Source: Candidatus Magasanikbacteria bacterium GW2011_GWC2_37_14
GTDB taxonomy: Bacteria > Patescibacteriota > Patescibacteriia > Magasanikbacterales > UBA922
NCBI GenBank assembly: GCA_000990355.1
Contig: LBSX01000010.1
Coordinates: forward strand, 1-50,872
Length of the DNA stretch: 50,872 nt
Direction: 5' to 3'
The position numbers were made by a program, and so were the translations under genes. Positions 1 to 8,665 of this stretch are shown one piece after another. The notes beneath the pieces were generated by a model. It did not search any database. It saw only the letters and a list, made by a program, of their open reading frames with translations, and was not told where the DNA came from. Numbering within the stretch: the first letter of the stretch is position 1; the number at the start of each line of letters is the position of its first letter.

Positions 1-1
1 T

Positions 2-1747
2 TTAAAATTTGCACCTGATGGTGAAGCGATGTTTGTTGTGATGGGTCAGAGTTATTATCCATATCTAATTACCAATACCAATACATTAGATATTAGTCAA
101 GTGGAAATTACCCAAGTAGATAATAAATCTATGGTGGATATAGAATTTTGGCGGGCTGGTGTAAGTTTGGTTTATTATACGAGTACTTTAGATGTTGGTA
201 TTGCTTATATGGCCGATGATGGCTCTGGGACTGATCAGGATCTTTTTTTTGTGACAAGTTCGGCAATTCTGAGTGTGGCAGAAGTAGCCTGGGACGGCTC
301 CCTCTCTTCTATCACAGACGCACAATCCAACTCTTGGACCAGACTTATTTATGCCAATGGTCAATATAATTATTACTATGCTGGACTAAACAATGGTCAG
401 TACTACATAAATTTAACCACATCTACCAATGGGGTAGATGGTACCTGGAGTGACGCTGTATTAGCCATAGAGGACTCTATTAGAACAAGTATAGATGGGG
501 ATCTTTCTTGGCCTTTGTTTGATATTCAGTACAATTCTTCCACTGACTATTTTGGTCTTACAGCCTATGTTTCATCTACTGGTGTAATGATGTTTACTAC
601 CTCGTCTGATGGCGTAACTTGGGGAAGCCCAATATCAATATACACTTTTGATGGTGTGGCTGGAGAAGAATGGTTAGTAAATATGGATTTTCTTGAAGGC
701 ACAGACCTTGTATCCATTGGTTATGAATTTGATAAAATAGCTTTTTCAGATGACGCTGGAGTTACTTGGTCTACCAGTACCATATCAGCGATGGATTCAA
801 ATGATGATCTTTTTGGTGTGGGTATTACAACTGGTCCAGTCTTACATGCTGGATATGCTGTTTCGAGCGATAATAGTGTGTTTTATTATGCTTCGTCTAC
901 AGATAATGGCGTTACTTGGACAACAACTACTGTACACGTGGCAACAAGTGGTACTAATAGTCTTATTAATAGTTTTGTTATGGATGGAAATAATAGACCA
1001 AGTTTACTTATCGGTGACAATCAACAAGGTGCTGTAGGGATCGCTACAAGCACGATGTTATTTGCTTCTCGCAATGATAATGGCACTTGGACTACTAGTA
1101 CTGTAGGCAGTAATAATTATTCGTTTACAGATGGTGTTGTTTTGTCTGATATGGGTTTCTATGGCGCTAAACCATATATGGTATATTTTGGTAATAGTAA
1201 TTATGCCAACTTTGCTTATAGTACTAGCACAGCTTCACCGTTTACATTTACTACTTCTTCCATTGACGGAGCTAATGCTGTAGGAGAGATGAGTAGAATG
1301 TCCACCACTTACGATAGCGCTAATACTACAGCAGCTGTAGCTTATGTTACTGATAGTGGAGAGCTTAGGTTTGCGACTAGTTCGGTTGATTTGGTGAGTG
1401 TGGCAGAAGTCGGTTCTGCCCCCACCGCTCCATCAGGCGTCACTGCTTCTGGTATCTCTACTTCCTCAATAGAATATTTTTATTGGACCGATAACTCGGA
1501 CGATGAAGATGGGTTTATAATTGGTACGAGTGAAGATGGTGTAAATTATGATGATGATCCAAGTATCACAGCGAATGCCACATCTACTCTTCCAGATCCA
1601 ATAGAGGGTCTTACACCTAACACCCAGTATTGGTTTCATGTTGGTGCATATAATGCTTATGGCACCTCTACCTATGCGGTGACAACTTCCAAGCACACCT
1701 ACTATTTCCAATGTTTCAACTTCTTCTCTTGCTTTAACTTGGAATGA
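2..1747 (+). CDS. Large surface protein, N-terminal part (5' truncated, frameshifted 3' end)
   Basis: The reading frame is open to the first bases of the window, so the true start lies upstream. The visible 581 residues carry several Asp-box-like turns of the form S-x-D-x-G-x-T-W (for example near nucleotides 603, 750 and 900), typical of sialidase-type beta-propellers, then a fibronectin type III domain from about 1420. The composition is Thr/Ser/Asp rich with no cysteine-rich or enzymatic motif, as in secreted adhesive proteins. The last about 19 codons do not fit: the FN3 pattern continues in the frame of the next entry, and removing one A near 1691 joins the two. I read both entries as one gene of more than 1600 codons, split either by a real mutation or by an assembly error. 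Confidence 0.8.
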   Translation, partial: LKFAPDGEAMFVVMGQSYYPYLITNTNTLDISQVEITQVDNKSMVDIEFWRAGVSLVYYTSTLDVGIAYMADDGSGTDQDLFFVTSSAILSVAEVAWDGSLSSITDAQSNSWTRLIYANGQYNYYYAGLNNGQYYINLTTSTNGVDGTWSDAVLAIEDSIRTSIDGDLSWPLFDIQYNSSTDYFGLTAYVSSTGVMMFTTSSDGVTWGSPISIYTFDGVAGEEWLVNMDFLEGTDLVSIGYEFDKIAFSDDAGVTWSTSTISAMDSNDDLFGVGITTGPVLHAGYAVSSDNSVFYYASSTDNGVTWTTTTVHVATSGTNSLINSFVMDGNNRPSLLIGDNQQGAVGIATSTMLFASRNDNGTWTTSTVGSNNYSFTDGVVLSDMGFYGAKPYMVYFGNSNYANFAYSTSTASPFTFTTSSIDGANAVGEMSRMSTTYDSANTTAAVAYVTDSGELRFATSSVDLVSVAEVGSAPTAPSGVTASGISTSSIEYFYWTDNSDDEDGFIIGTSEDGVNYDDDPSITANATSTLPDPIEGLTPNTQYWFHVGAYNAYGTSTYAVTTSKHTYYFQCFNFFSCFNLE

Positions 1748-1781
1748 AAATCTTAATGCTTCTAATACCGCTTATTTTATT

Positions 1782-4700
1782 TTGTATTCAGATGGTACGA
1801 CTTCCACTATTTCTTCTGCTACCACTACCAGTATTACTGGTCTCACACCAAATACAGAATATACTTTTGCTGTCCGGGCTCAGTATTTAAGTAGTTCTAC
1901 ATTGTATACTGCCTATTCTGTTTCGAGTACGGTAACTAGTACTTTGGCTGATAATAATGCTCCATCTTTTTCTCTTTCGGATGGTTCTTTTGCAACTAAT
2001 GGTACTGGTTTATACACGGCTGTTGGGGTGATAATAGATGTTGATAATGACTCTCCTCTATCACTATATATAGACTATTCTTTAGACAGTGGTTCAACGT
2101 GGTCATCTTCTACCATTGGTTCAACTACCCAAGGATCCATATCTACGACAGGTACTATTAATGGTATCACTGGTGATAATCATGGTGTTGGTATCACATT
2201 TACTTGGGACACGCAAGCTGATGGTGTCACGGTTACTACGACCGCAATGTTGAGAATGACTCCATTTGATGGTACGGATTATGGTTCAACAGTCACCACT
2301 AGTGCGTTTACCGTAGACAATATTGATCCTTCTGCCCCCACCATCTCCACTTCAACACCTTCAACCACTGGCATTACCGTAGAATGGAATGCAATCGCAG
2401 GTGCTTCTACTTATACAGTTTCGACTACAGCAGGTAGTACAACTACCACCTCAGAAACATCAGTTACATACTCCAGTTTGACTCCTAATACTCAATATAG
2501 TATTCAGATATTTGCAACCGATGCGTATGGCAATGCATCCAGTTATTCTACCGCGACTAGTACATACACTCTCGCCTCCACCCCCACTGCTCCAACAGTT
2601 ACCGTAGCTTCTACAACTATTTTAAACGTAACTGTTGCTGACGACGGTGCTACTACTTATGCAGTAAAGGTTGTCACTGGTGCTACTACTAAATATTTAC
2701 AAGCTGATGGTACGATTGGCGACTCAGCCGTTTGGTTCACTTACGCTCAATTAGGTGGTGGTTTAGCCAATGGTGATGAAGTTGTTACTTCTTATACACC
2801 TGCTTCAGCTGTCTATACCCTTGCCAATCAAGCTAGTACACCAACCATTGGCACTCCTACCACATCCACTCTTCCAATCACCATCAATGTAAATTCCAAT
2901 CCGGCAGTTATCACTTACGCTGTTTACAACAGTACCGATGGAAATTACTTAGACACGGCTGGCGCTTCCACAAGTACTGCTGTTTACAGTACCACTTCAA
3001 CCCTCGGTTCAAGTTTCGCTGCCACTGGGCTCTCACCAAATACTGCTTATGAATTTACTGTCATTGCTAGAAATGAGGACGATGTTGATGCTGCGACTTC
3101 AACGGCGAGTACAGAGACATATACTAATCCTGATATCCCTGGAACACCAAGTGTTACGGCCACTGGCCAAACCACTATGACAGTCACTTGGTCTGCTAAT
3201 TCTAATGGCACTGGAAATGTCTATGAACTATATAATGTAACAGATTCTTCAATTGTCGCTACTACTACAGCCGTGTCGTATTCTGTCACCGGCCTCACAG
3301 CCAATACTAGTTATGTATTCAAAGTGAGAGCTCAATACTTATCAAACTCAAGTACATATTCTAGTTATTCAAGTAATTCTACAGCAGTATCTACTGATGC
3401 TACACCTGCCACACCTGCCTCATCCGGTGGTGGCTCTGCTCCAGCTCCAACCCCACCTTCTGCCCCAACAACCGTGGCTCCAGCTATTGTTAGTCTTACT
3501 CTCACTCCCAATTCTCCCCAAACAGTTTCAATCGGTAACACCTCCCACACTGTCACAGCTAGTACCCCATCATCAAATGGATCAGTCACTATCACTATCC
3601 AATCCGATCCGATCACTATCACTCTCAAACCTGGCGAAGAGATGTTAGTGGATACTAACAAAGATAACAAAGATGACATCTTTGTTAGATATGATTCGTT
3701 AGAAGGGGATAATGTCAAACTTACCATTTCTGCTATAGAAGATCTAGAATTCTCTATCAACCAAGCTTTGTCGACAACAGATAAACAAGTAGTCACTCTC
3801 TATTTCAATTCTCCAGATGCTAGTTTGGTAGCTATTTCTAATTCAAGTGATTTTACAAACGTCTCATTTGAAACATATACCCCAACCAAACCATGGACTC
3901 TAACTCCAGGTAATGGACTCAAAACAGTCTATGTAAAATTTAGAACCGCTGAAGGTGGCACAAGAGAGGTGTCAGACAATATTACTCTTACTAATCAAGC
4001 CACAGATCAGGTTAATGGAACAGTTTGCACTCTTACCCCAGAACAATCTTATAAATTACTCAATTCTCCTGCTGTTTACTACATCACGACTGATTGTACA
4101 AAGAGGGCATTTACCAAATCCAATATTTTTTTCACCTACTTCACCTCATGGAATGATGTCAATATTACAACAAAAGAGAAACTAGATTCAATTCCTAATG
4201 ATACTCTTGGCTTTATGTCTTATGGTCCTAAGTATGATCCCAAATATGGAGCCCTAGTAAAAATTGTTTCAGATCCAAAAGTTTATCTCCTCCTCAACAC
4301 AGAGAAGTATTGGATTACCTCAGAACTAGTCTTCAATGCTCTTAAATATGCTTGGAACTGGATAGAAGATGTAGATGCCAGACTTCTCAACAAATATACC
4401 ATAGGATCAGAAATCAATTACACTGATCACCATCCAAACTATACTTTAGTTAAATACAAAGATAACAATAAAGTATATAGATTAGAACCCAACAATGAAG
4501 GTGTTCAAACAAAACGCTGGATAGCCGACGAAGCCACTTTCAACTCCCTTAATTTTAGATGGGATAGAATTGTGACTGTATCAGATACAGAAGTGTATGA
4601 GACAGGGGAAGATTTGGGAGTAGAGGTTGTAAACACGCAAACATCCAAATATACATTTACTTCTTTTCTTTCTTTAGGCTCAATAGGTGAAGAAGTAAAA

Positions 4701-4874
4701 CAACTGCAAATTAGATTACAGGAACTTGGTTATTTAGACAAAGATATTACCCCAACTACTAATTTTGGGCCAGCGACTCAACAGGCTGTAATCAAACTTC
4801 AGACAGAACACAACTTAGTTCCAGCCGAAGGTTATGTTGGGCCGGGGACGAGAGCGATTCTAAACGGAAATTAG
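1782..4874 (+). CDS. Large surface protein, C-terminal part: FN3 repeats, three wall-type repeats, peptidoglycan-binding domain
   Basis: This is the continuation of the preceding fragment. Its frame is open back to about 1683, and the TTG at 1782 is only a nominal start. It contains several FN3 domains with the recurring L-x-P-N-T-x-Y motif, then a Pro/Ala/Ser-rich linker near 3400-3480. Next comes a beta-rich region, and then three repeats of about 50 residues (about 4030-4600) sharing a V-Y-x-L...W-I...F-N pattern. The end is a peptidoglycan_binding_1-like domain (LGSIGEEVKQLQIRLQELGY and a FGPATQQAV helix). The inferred role is a cell-wall-attached surface protein. A hairpin terminator follows directly. 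Confidence 0.85.
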   Translation: MYSDGTTSTISSATTTSITGLTPNTEYTFAVRAQYLSSSTLYTAYSVSSTVTSTLADNNAPSFSLSDGSFATNGTGLYTAVGVIIDVDNDSPLSLYIDYSLDSGSTWSSSTIGSTTQGSISTTGTINGITGDNHGVGITFTWDTQADGVTVTTTAMLRMTPFDGTDYGSTVTTSAFTVDNIDPSAPTISTSTPSTTGITVEWNAIAGASTYTVSTTAGSTTTTSETSVTYSSLTPNTQYSIQIFATDAYGNASSYSTATSTYTLASTPTAPTVTVASTTILNVTVADDGATTYAVKVVTGATTKYLQADGTIGDSAVWFTYAQLGGGLANGDEVVTSYTPASAVYTLANQASTPTIGTPTTSTLPITINVNSNPAVITYAVYNSTDGNYLDTAGASTSTAVYSTTSTLGSSFAATGLSPNTAYEFTVIARNEDDVDAATSTASTETYTNPDIPGTPSVTATGQTTMTVTWSANSNGTGNVYELYNVTDSSIVATTTAVSYSVTGLTANTSYVFKVRAQYLSNSSTYSSYSSNSTAVSTDATPATPASSGGGSAPAPTPPSAPTTVAPAIVSLTLTPNSPQTVSIGNTSHTVTASTPSSNGSVTITIQSDPITITLKPGEEMLVDTNKDNKDDIFVRYDSLEGDNVKLTISAIEDLEFSINQALSTTDKQVVTLYFNSPDASLVAISNSSDFTNVSFETYTPTKPWTLTPGNGLKTVYVKFRTAEGGTREVSDNITLTNQATDQVNGTVCTLTPEQSYKLLNSPAVYYITTDCTKRAFTKSNIFFTYFTSWNDVNITTKEKLDSIPNDTLGFMSYGPKYDPKYGALVKIVSDPKVYLLLNTEKYWITSELVFNALKYAWNWIEDVDARLLNKYTIGSEINYTDHHPNYTLVKYKDNNKVYRLEPNNEGVQTKRWIADEATFNSLNFRWDRIVTVSDTEVYETGEDLGVEVVNTQTSKYTFTSFLSLGSIGEEVKQLQIRLQELGYLDKDITPTTNFGPATQQAVIKLQTEHNLVPAEGYVGPGTRAILNGN

Positions 4875-4913
4875 ATAGAAATTAAATAAAAATTTGACAG
4901 AAATTTAACAAAA

Positions 4914-4953
4914 ACAGTAGAGGTACGCAATTGTGAATCTCTACTGTTTTTTG
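4914..4953 (+). terminator. Intrinsic terminator of the surface protein gene
   Basis: ACAGTAGAG (4914-4922) pairs with CTCTACTGT (4939-4947) and is followed by a T run. The arms resemble a decayed copy of the GTAGAGACGC palindrome found intact inside ileS, so the terminator may have been made from a dispersed repeat. Confidence 0.75.
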
Positions 4954-4982
4954 TTGACAAAGGATTAATATTATAGTATGCT
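4954..4982 (+). promoter_or_regulatory. Candidate promoter of the ileS T-box leader
   Basis: TTGACA at 4954-4959, a 17-base spacer and TATGCT at 4977-4982. It lies between the upstream terminator and the T-box RNA, which places the transcript start near 4989. Confidence 0.55.
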
Positions 4983-4989
4983 TTATTTA

Positions 4990-5186
4990 CAATCACATAA
5001 GCTTTGATCCGCTATCAACGGGGAGTCCTCCTACGCTAAAGCTACGGAGGACAAGCTAGAAGAAGAAAGTGTAGTAATACATTATTAGACCTTCTCGGGT
5101 AAGCCCGTAAACGCTGTCAATGAAGCACCAAAGCAGGGTGGTACCGTCCAATTTATTTGGGCCCCTGTGTATGATTGGTGTTTTTA
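4990..5186 (+). promoter_or_regulatory. T-box riboswitch (tRNA-Ile sensing) in the ileS leader
   Basis: The T-box core AGGGTGGTACCG is at 5135-5146, preceded by AAGC, and its antiterminator partner CCCCTGT is at 5162-5168. Upstream is a CGGGTAAGCCCG stem (5096-5107). Near the 5' end, TTGATCCGCTATCAACGGGG resembles short stem I elements of class II ileS T-boxes, with ATC (an Ile codon) at 5007-5009 as the probable specifier. CACCAA (5126-5131) can pair with TTGGTG (5175-5180) just before a T-rich run, giving a plausible terminator, so control could be transcriptional. No Shine-Dalgarno sequence is visible before ileS, which argues against simple SD sequestration. The class and the mechanism are inferred; the T-box core is clear. 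Confidence 0.88.
5025..5052 (+). repeat. Palindromic element inside T-box stem I region
   Basis: GTCCTCC (5025-5031) and GGAGGAC (5046-5052) flank TACGCTAAAGCTAC. The GCTAAAGC core is shared with elements at 15523-15550 and 22344-22372. It sits at the distal end of the presumed T-box stem I. Confidence 0.6.
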
Positions 5187-5190
5187 TTTT

Positions 5191-5252
5191 AGGTAAAAGT
5201 ATAAAGGAAAAAGTATAAAGTACTTTCTACTTTACACTTTATACTTTTACCT
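5191..5252. repeat. AT-rich inverted repeat between T-box and ileS start
   Basis: AGGTAAAAGTATAAAG near 5191-5206 is an exact inverted match to CTTTATACTTTTACCT near 5237-5252. The inner part repeats the word AAAGTATAAAGT. It separates the T-box from the ileS ATG and could fold as a long hairpin. Similar local word duplications occur at 15923-15982 and 27184-27223. Confidence 0.7.
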
Positions 5253-5259
5253 TTATCAT

Positions 5260-8202
5260 ATGTACAACGCAAACGAAGAAGAACAAAAAGTTTTAAAGTA
5301 TTGGCAAGATGATAATACTTTTGCCAAGTCTGTTTTGGAACGCCCCGAGAACAAGCCCTATGTTTTTTATGATGGTCCACCTTTTGCTACAGGTTTGCCA
5401 CATTATGGGCATATTTTGAGTTCGGTAATCAAAGATGTAGTGCCACGTTATTGGACTATGAAAGGTTATCGTGTACGTCGCCGCTGGGGTTGGGATTGTC
5501 ATGGAATGCCAATCGAAAATTTGGTAGAAAAAGAATTGAAAATTTCTGGTAAAAAACAAATTGAAGCCATGGGCGTAGATAAATTTAATGAAACTTGTCG
5601 TTCTAAAGTTTTGACATATACTCATGACTGGAAAAAAATGGTGGAACGTATTGGTCGCTGGGTAGAATTTGATAATGCTTACAAAACCATGGATCCCACT
5701 TATATGGAATCAGTTTGGTGGGCGCTAAAGTCAATTTGGGATAAAGGTTTAATTTATGAAGGCCGTAAAGTTTTGATGTATTGCCCACGTTGTGAAACTC
5801 CAGTTTCCAAAGCCGAGATTGCCATGGATAATAGTTATAAAGATATTACTGAAGAAACAGCGATAGCGAAGTTTAAAATTAAAAATCCAAGTAAACATGG
5901 ACTGCCAGATAATTCTTTTATTTTGGCTTGGACTACTACACCTTGGACTTTGCCGGGCAATGTTGCGTTGGCAGTGGGAGAAAAAATAAATTATTCAGTA
6001 GTAGAAATTGATGGGGAAGAAGCTTTTTATATTTTGGCAACCGAAAGATTATCTGCTGTTTTGGCTGATAAAAATTATAAAGTCAAAGAGATGATGTCTG
6101 GTAATAGTTTGGTTGGTTTGGAATATGAACCATTATTTGATATTCAAGCCATTCATGAAACCAAGAAAAAAGCGTGGTATGTAACTAGTGCAGATTTTGT
6201 AACTACCGAAGAGGGCACTGGTGTCGTGCATACCGCGGTTGTATATGGTGAAGATGATTATAATTTGGGAGTAAAAATTGGTTTGCCTGTCGTACCATTA
6301 TTGGACAGTAAAGGAATTTTTAATGAAGAATCGCCAGAATTAATTCGTGGGCAATATTTTAAAAAAGCGGAAAAATTTATTAAAGACGATTTAGAATTAC
6401 GAGGGTTACTGTTTAAAAGAGAAAATTTTACGCACTCCTATCCACATTGTTGGCGTTGTGATACACAGCTTTTTTATAATGCCATTTCTGCTTGGTTTAT
6501 TAATATCCAAAAAGTTAAAGATCGCCTAATTGCTTTGAATCAAAAAGTTAATTGGTACCCAGAGCACCTTAAAGAGGGCAGATTTTTGAATATTTTGGAA
6601 ACCGCACCAGACTGGAATATTTCGCGTAATCGTTATTGGGCCACGCCACTTCCTTTTTGGAAATGTGAATGTGGTGAAACAACTTGTGTTGGTAGTGTGG
6701 ATGATTTAAAAAAGAAAGCTACAAATTTTGTAGAAGTTTATAAGACAGACAAAGTGGAAGAAATGGATTTACACAAACATTTAATGGATAAAATTAAAAT
6801 TAAATGTGATAAATGTGGCAAAGAAGCTACTAGAATTCCCGAAGTAATTGATTGTTGGGTAGAATCCGCCTCAATGCCTTATGCCGAATTTCATTATCCT
6901 TTTGAAAATAAAGAGATTTTTGAAAGTCGTTTTCCAGGGGAATATATTGGTGAATACATTGCACAAACTCGGGCTTGGTTTTATTATATGCATGCCATGG
7001 CTACTTTGCTTTTTGATGAGGTAAGTTTCAAAAATGTAGTTTGTACTGGGACAATTTTAAATGATAAAGGCGAAAAACTTTCCAAATCCAAAATGAATTA
7101 TACTGATCCTTGGAAAATTATTGATGAGTACGGAGTAGACGCTTTGCGGTATTATTTAATGACTAGTGTGGTAATGGATGCGGACAATTTATATTTTAAT
7201 GATCGTGAAGTAAAAGAAATTTACAACAAAGTAGTAAATATTTTATGGAATGTAGTAGTTTTTTATCAAACCTATGTTCCAGAATATACTGGTAAAATAA
7301 AAAGTGAAGATAGTACAAATATTTTAGATAAATGGATTCTAGCCAAGTTAAATTTGTTGGTTAACGAAGTTACTAAAGAAATGGATAATTATAATACTGT
7401 AAAAGCCGGTCGACCGATTAAAGATTTTATTGATGAACTTTCTACTTGGTATTTGCGTCGTTCGCGTGATCGTTTTAAAGACGACAATATAGAAGACAAA
7501 CAATTTGCGCTATCCACTTTGCATGATGTTTTAATAGTATTAAGTAAAGTAATGGCACCATTTACACCTTTTATTGCTGAAAAAATTTGGCAAGATGTTG
7601 GTGGTGAAAAGAATAGTGTACATTTACAAGAATGGCCCGGGCTTCACTGCGTTGCGCCCGGCAGGCCGGAAGAAAAGATATTAGAGGAAATGCAATTGGC
7701 GAGAAAAATTGTAGAAATGGGTTTGGCGGCTCGTGCCGAAAGTGGTATGAAAGTTAGACAACCCTTACAATATTTACGTTATCAAGGAAAACAACTTTCC
7801 GAAGAATTAGAAAAAATAGTGGCCGAAGAAATTAATGTTAAGGAAGTTAAATTTACCGAAGAAGTACGCGAACAAGAAGATGGTATTACAAAAGAAGACA
7901 CTGGAGTTAAAATTCGCTTAAATACCACAATTACCCCAGAACTCAAAAAAGAAGGGTTGGTGCGCGAAATTGTGCGAACAATCAATCAAATTCGTAAAGA
8001 ACAAAAAATGACTATTCAAGATAAAGTAGTTGTGGAATATTCCACAACTGATGAATTGTTAAAACAGGTTTTTGTGGATTATAGTGAAGAAATTAAAAAG
8101 AGCGTTTTGGCAGTTGACGTCGTAGAGACGCAAAATTTTGCGTCTCTACTAGAAATTGAAATTGATAATGTGAAAGTGAGTTTGAAAGTGGAGAAGAAAT
8201 AA
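5260..8202 (+). CDS. ileS: Isoleucyl-tRNA synthetase
   Basis: This class I synthetase (980 aa) charges tRNA-Ile. The HIGH motif appears as HYGH at residues 48-51 and the KMSKS loop as KLSKS at 606-610. A CP1 editing region lies between them, with TTTPWTLPGN and TEEGTGVVHTA. Cysteine pairs such as CPRC, CWRC and CDKC suggest bound zinc. The C-terminal anticodon domain is present and the length is near normal for the eukaryote-like IleRS type. The ATG at 5260 follows the T-box leader without a visible Shine-Dalgarno motif. Two palindromic elements are read in frame: at 7636-7662 (residues 793-801, in the linker before the C-terminal helices) and at 8122-8149 (residues 955-964). Confidence 0.97.
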   Translation: MYNANEEEQKVLKYWQDDNTFAKSVLERPENKPYVFYDGPPFATGLPHYGHILSSVIKDVVPRYWTMKGYRVRRRWGWDCHGMPIENLVEKELKISGKKQIEAMGVDKFNETCRSKVLTYTHDWKKMVERIGRWVEFDNAYKTMDPTYMESVWWALKSIWDKGLIYEGRKVLMYCPRCETPVSKAEIAMDNSYKDITEETAIAKFKIKNPSKHGLPDNSFILAWTTTPWTLPGNVALAVGEKINYSVVEIDGEEAFYILATERLSAVLADKNYKVKEMMSGNSLVGLEYEPLFDIQAIHETKKKAWYVTSADFVTTEEGTGVVHTAVVYGEDDYNLGVKIGLPVVPLLDSKGIFNEESPELIRGQYFKKAEKFIKDDLELRGLLFKRENFTHSYPHCWRCDTQLFYNAISAWFINIQKVKDRLIALNQKVNWYPEHLKEGRFLNILETAPDWNISRNRYWATPLPFWKCECGETTCVGSVDDLKKKATNFVEVYKTDKVEEMDLHKHLMDKIKIKCDKCGKEATRIPEVIDCWVESASMPYAEFHYPFENKEIFESRFPGEYIGEYIAQTRAWFYYMHAMATLLFDEVSFKNVVCTGTILNDKGEKLSKSKMNYTDPWKIIDEYGVDALRYYLMTSVVMDADNLYFNDREVKEIYNKVVNILWNVVVFYQTYVPEYTGKIKSEDSTNILDKWILAKLNLLVNEVTKEMDNYNTVKAGRPIKDFIDELSTWYLRRSRDRFKDDNIEDKQFALSTLHDVLIVLSKVMAPFTPFIAEKIWQDVGGEKNSVHLQEWPGLHCVAPGRPEEKILEEMQLARKIVEMGLAARAESGMKVRQPLQYLRYQGKQLSEELEKIVAEEINVKEVKFTEEVREQEDGITKEDTGVKIRLNTTITPELKKEGLVREIVRTINQIRKEQKMTIQDKVVVEYSTTDELLKQVFVDYSEEIKKSVLAVDVVETQNFASLLEIEIDNVKVSLKVEKK
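7636..7662 (+). repeat. In-frame palindromic element (CCCGGGCTTC...GCGCCCGGC type) in ileS
   Basis: The imperfect palindrome shares the CCCGG-CTTC...CGCCGGG pattern with elements at 15523-15550 (U32 peptidase gene) and 25007-25041 (valS). It adds nine codons and keeps the frame. Confidence 0.6.
8122..8149. repeat. Perfect 28-bp palindrome inside ileS
   Basis: GTAGAGACGCAAAA (8122-8135) is followed directly by its exact reverse complement (8136-8149). It lies in the codons for the C-terminal domain and leaves the frame open. A degenerate relative forms the terminator at 4914-4953. Confidence 0.85.
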
Positions 8203-8205
8203 ATT

Positions 8206-8243
8206 AAAAATCCCGTCCCGCAATTTGCGGGACGGGATTTTTT
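8206..8243. terminator. Bidirectional terminator between ileS and the SET gene
   Basis: AAAAATCCCGTCCCGCA and TGCGGGACGGGATTTTT form a 17-bp stem with A and T tracts on both sides, so it can end transcription from both convergent genes. Confidence 0.9.
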
Positions 8244-8245
8244 GT

Positions 8246-8659
8246 TTAAATTTTAGTGTAAGATTTGTAATCAATGGTCAATTCTTCTCCTTTTTTTATT
8301 TTTCGTAAAGTTTTAAAAACTGACCCTTTGTTGGTAGTATAAACATTAGGTTTCTTACTAGTATTTAAAAAATAAGAAATGTTTATGCCGTTTAAACCAA
8401 AATCTGGTAAATAAATTGTACCATCACCTTCGGCAGGAAAAAAGGCGTCGATCATTTCGGCAATTCCTTTATCCAATTTCCCAAAATCTTTTATATTAGC
8501 TTTTAGCCACTTTTCTTCACGATTCATTAAAAAGGGATTCGTGTTTTTTGGGATATCTCTTATAGCAATAATGCCGGCACCATGGATTTTGGAAGCCCCA
8601 AGACGACAATAAGTATTATTTTTTATATCATTTATTAATTTTTTTACAGTTTTGTTCAT
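8246..8659 (-). CDS. Small SET-domain protein (possible protein-lysine methyltransferase)
   Basis: This 137-aa protein is essentially one SET domain. An IHGAGI loop (residues 25-30) matches the AdoMet-binding G-x-G start, YFLNTSKKPNV (96-106) matches the usual N-H-S-x-x-P-N motif with His replaced by Thr, and GEELTIDY (124-131) matches the final catalytic-Tyr motif. It is the last gene of a minus-strand run, six bases after the PP-loop gene, and ends at a shared bidirectional terminator. Small bacterial SET proteins can methylate lysine, but the substrate here is unknown. The context of peptide ligases suggests a peptide or protein target; that is inference. Confidence 0.8.
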   Translation of the reverse strand: MNKTVKKLINDIKNNTYCRLGASKIHGAGIIAIRDIPKNTNPFLMNREEKWLKANIKDFGKLDKGIAEMIDAFFPAEGDGTIYLPDFGLNGINISYFLNTSKKPNVYTTNKGSVFKTLRKIKKGEELTIDYKSYTKI

Positions 8660-8665
8660 AAATTA

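Noticed and set aside
750-1037. Plus-strand open frame inside the surface protein gene
   Set aside because: It lies wholly within the surface protein frame, has low-complexity hydrophobic composition and no start signals.
3365-3796. Long minus-strand open frame opposite the surface protein
   Set aside because: Shadow of the Thr/Ser-rich repetitive coding strand. No promoter, no recognisable motif.
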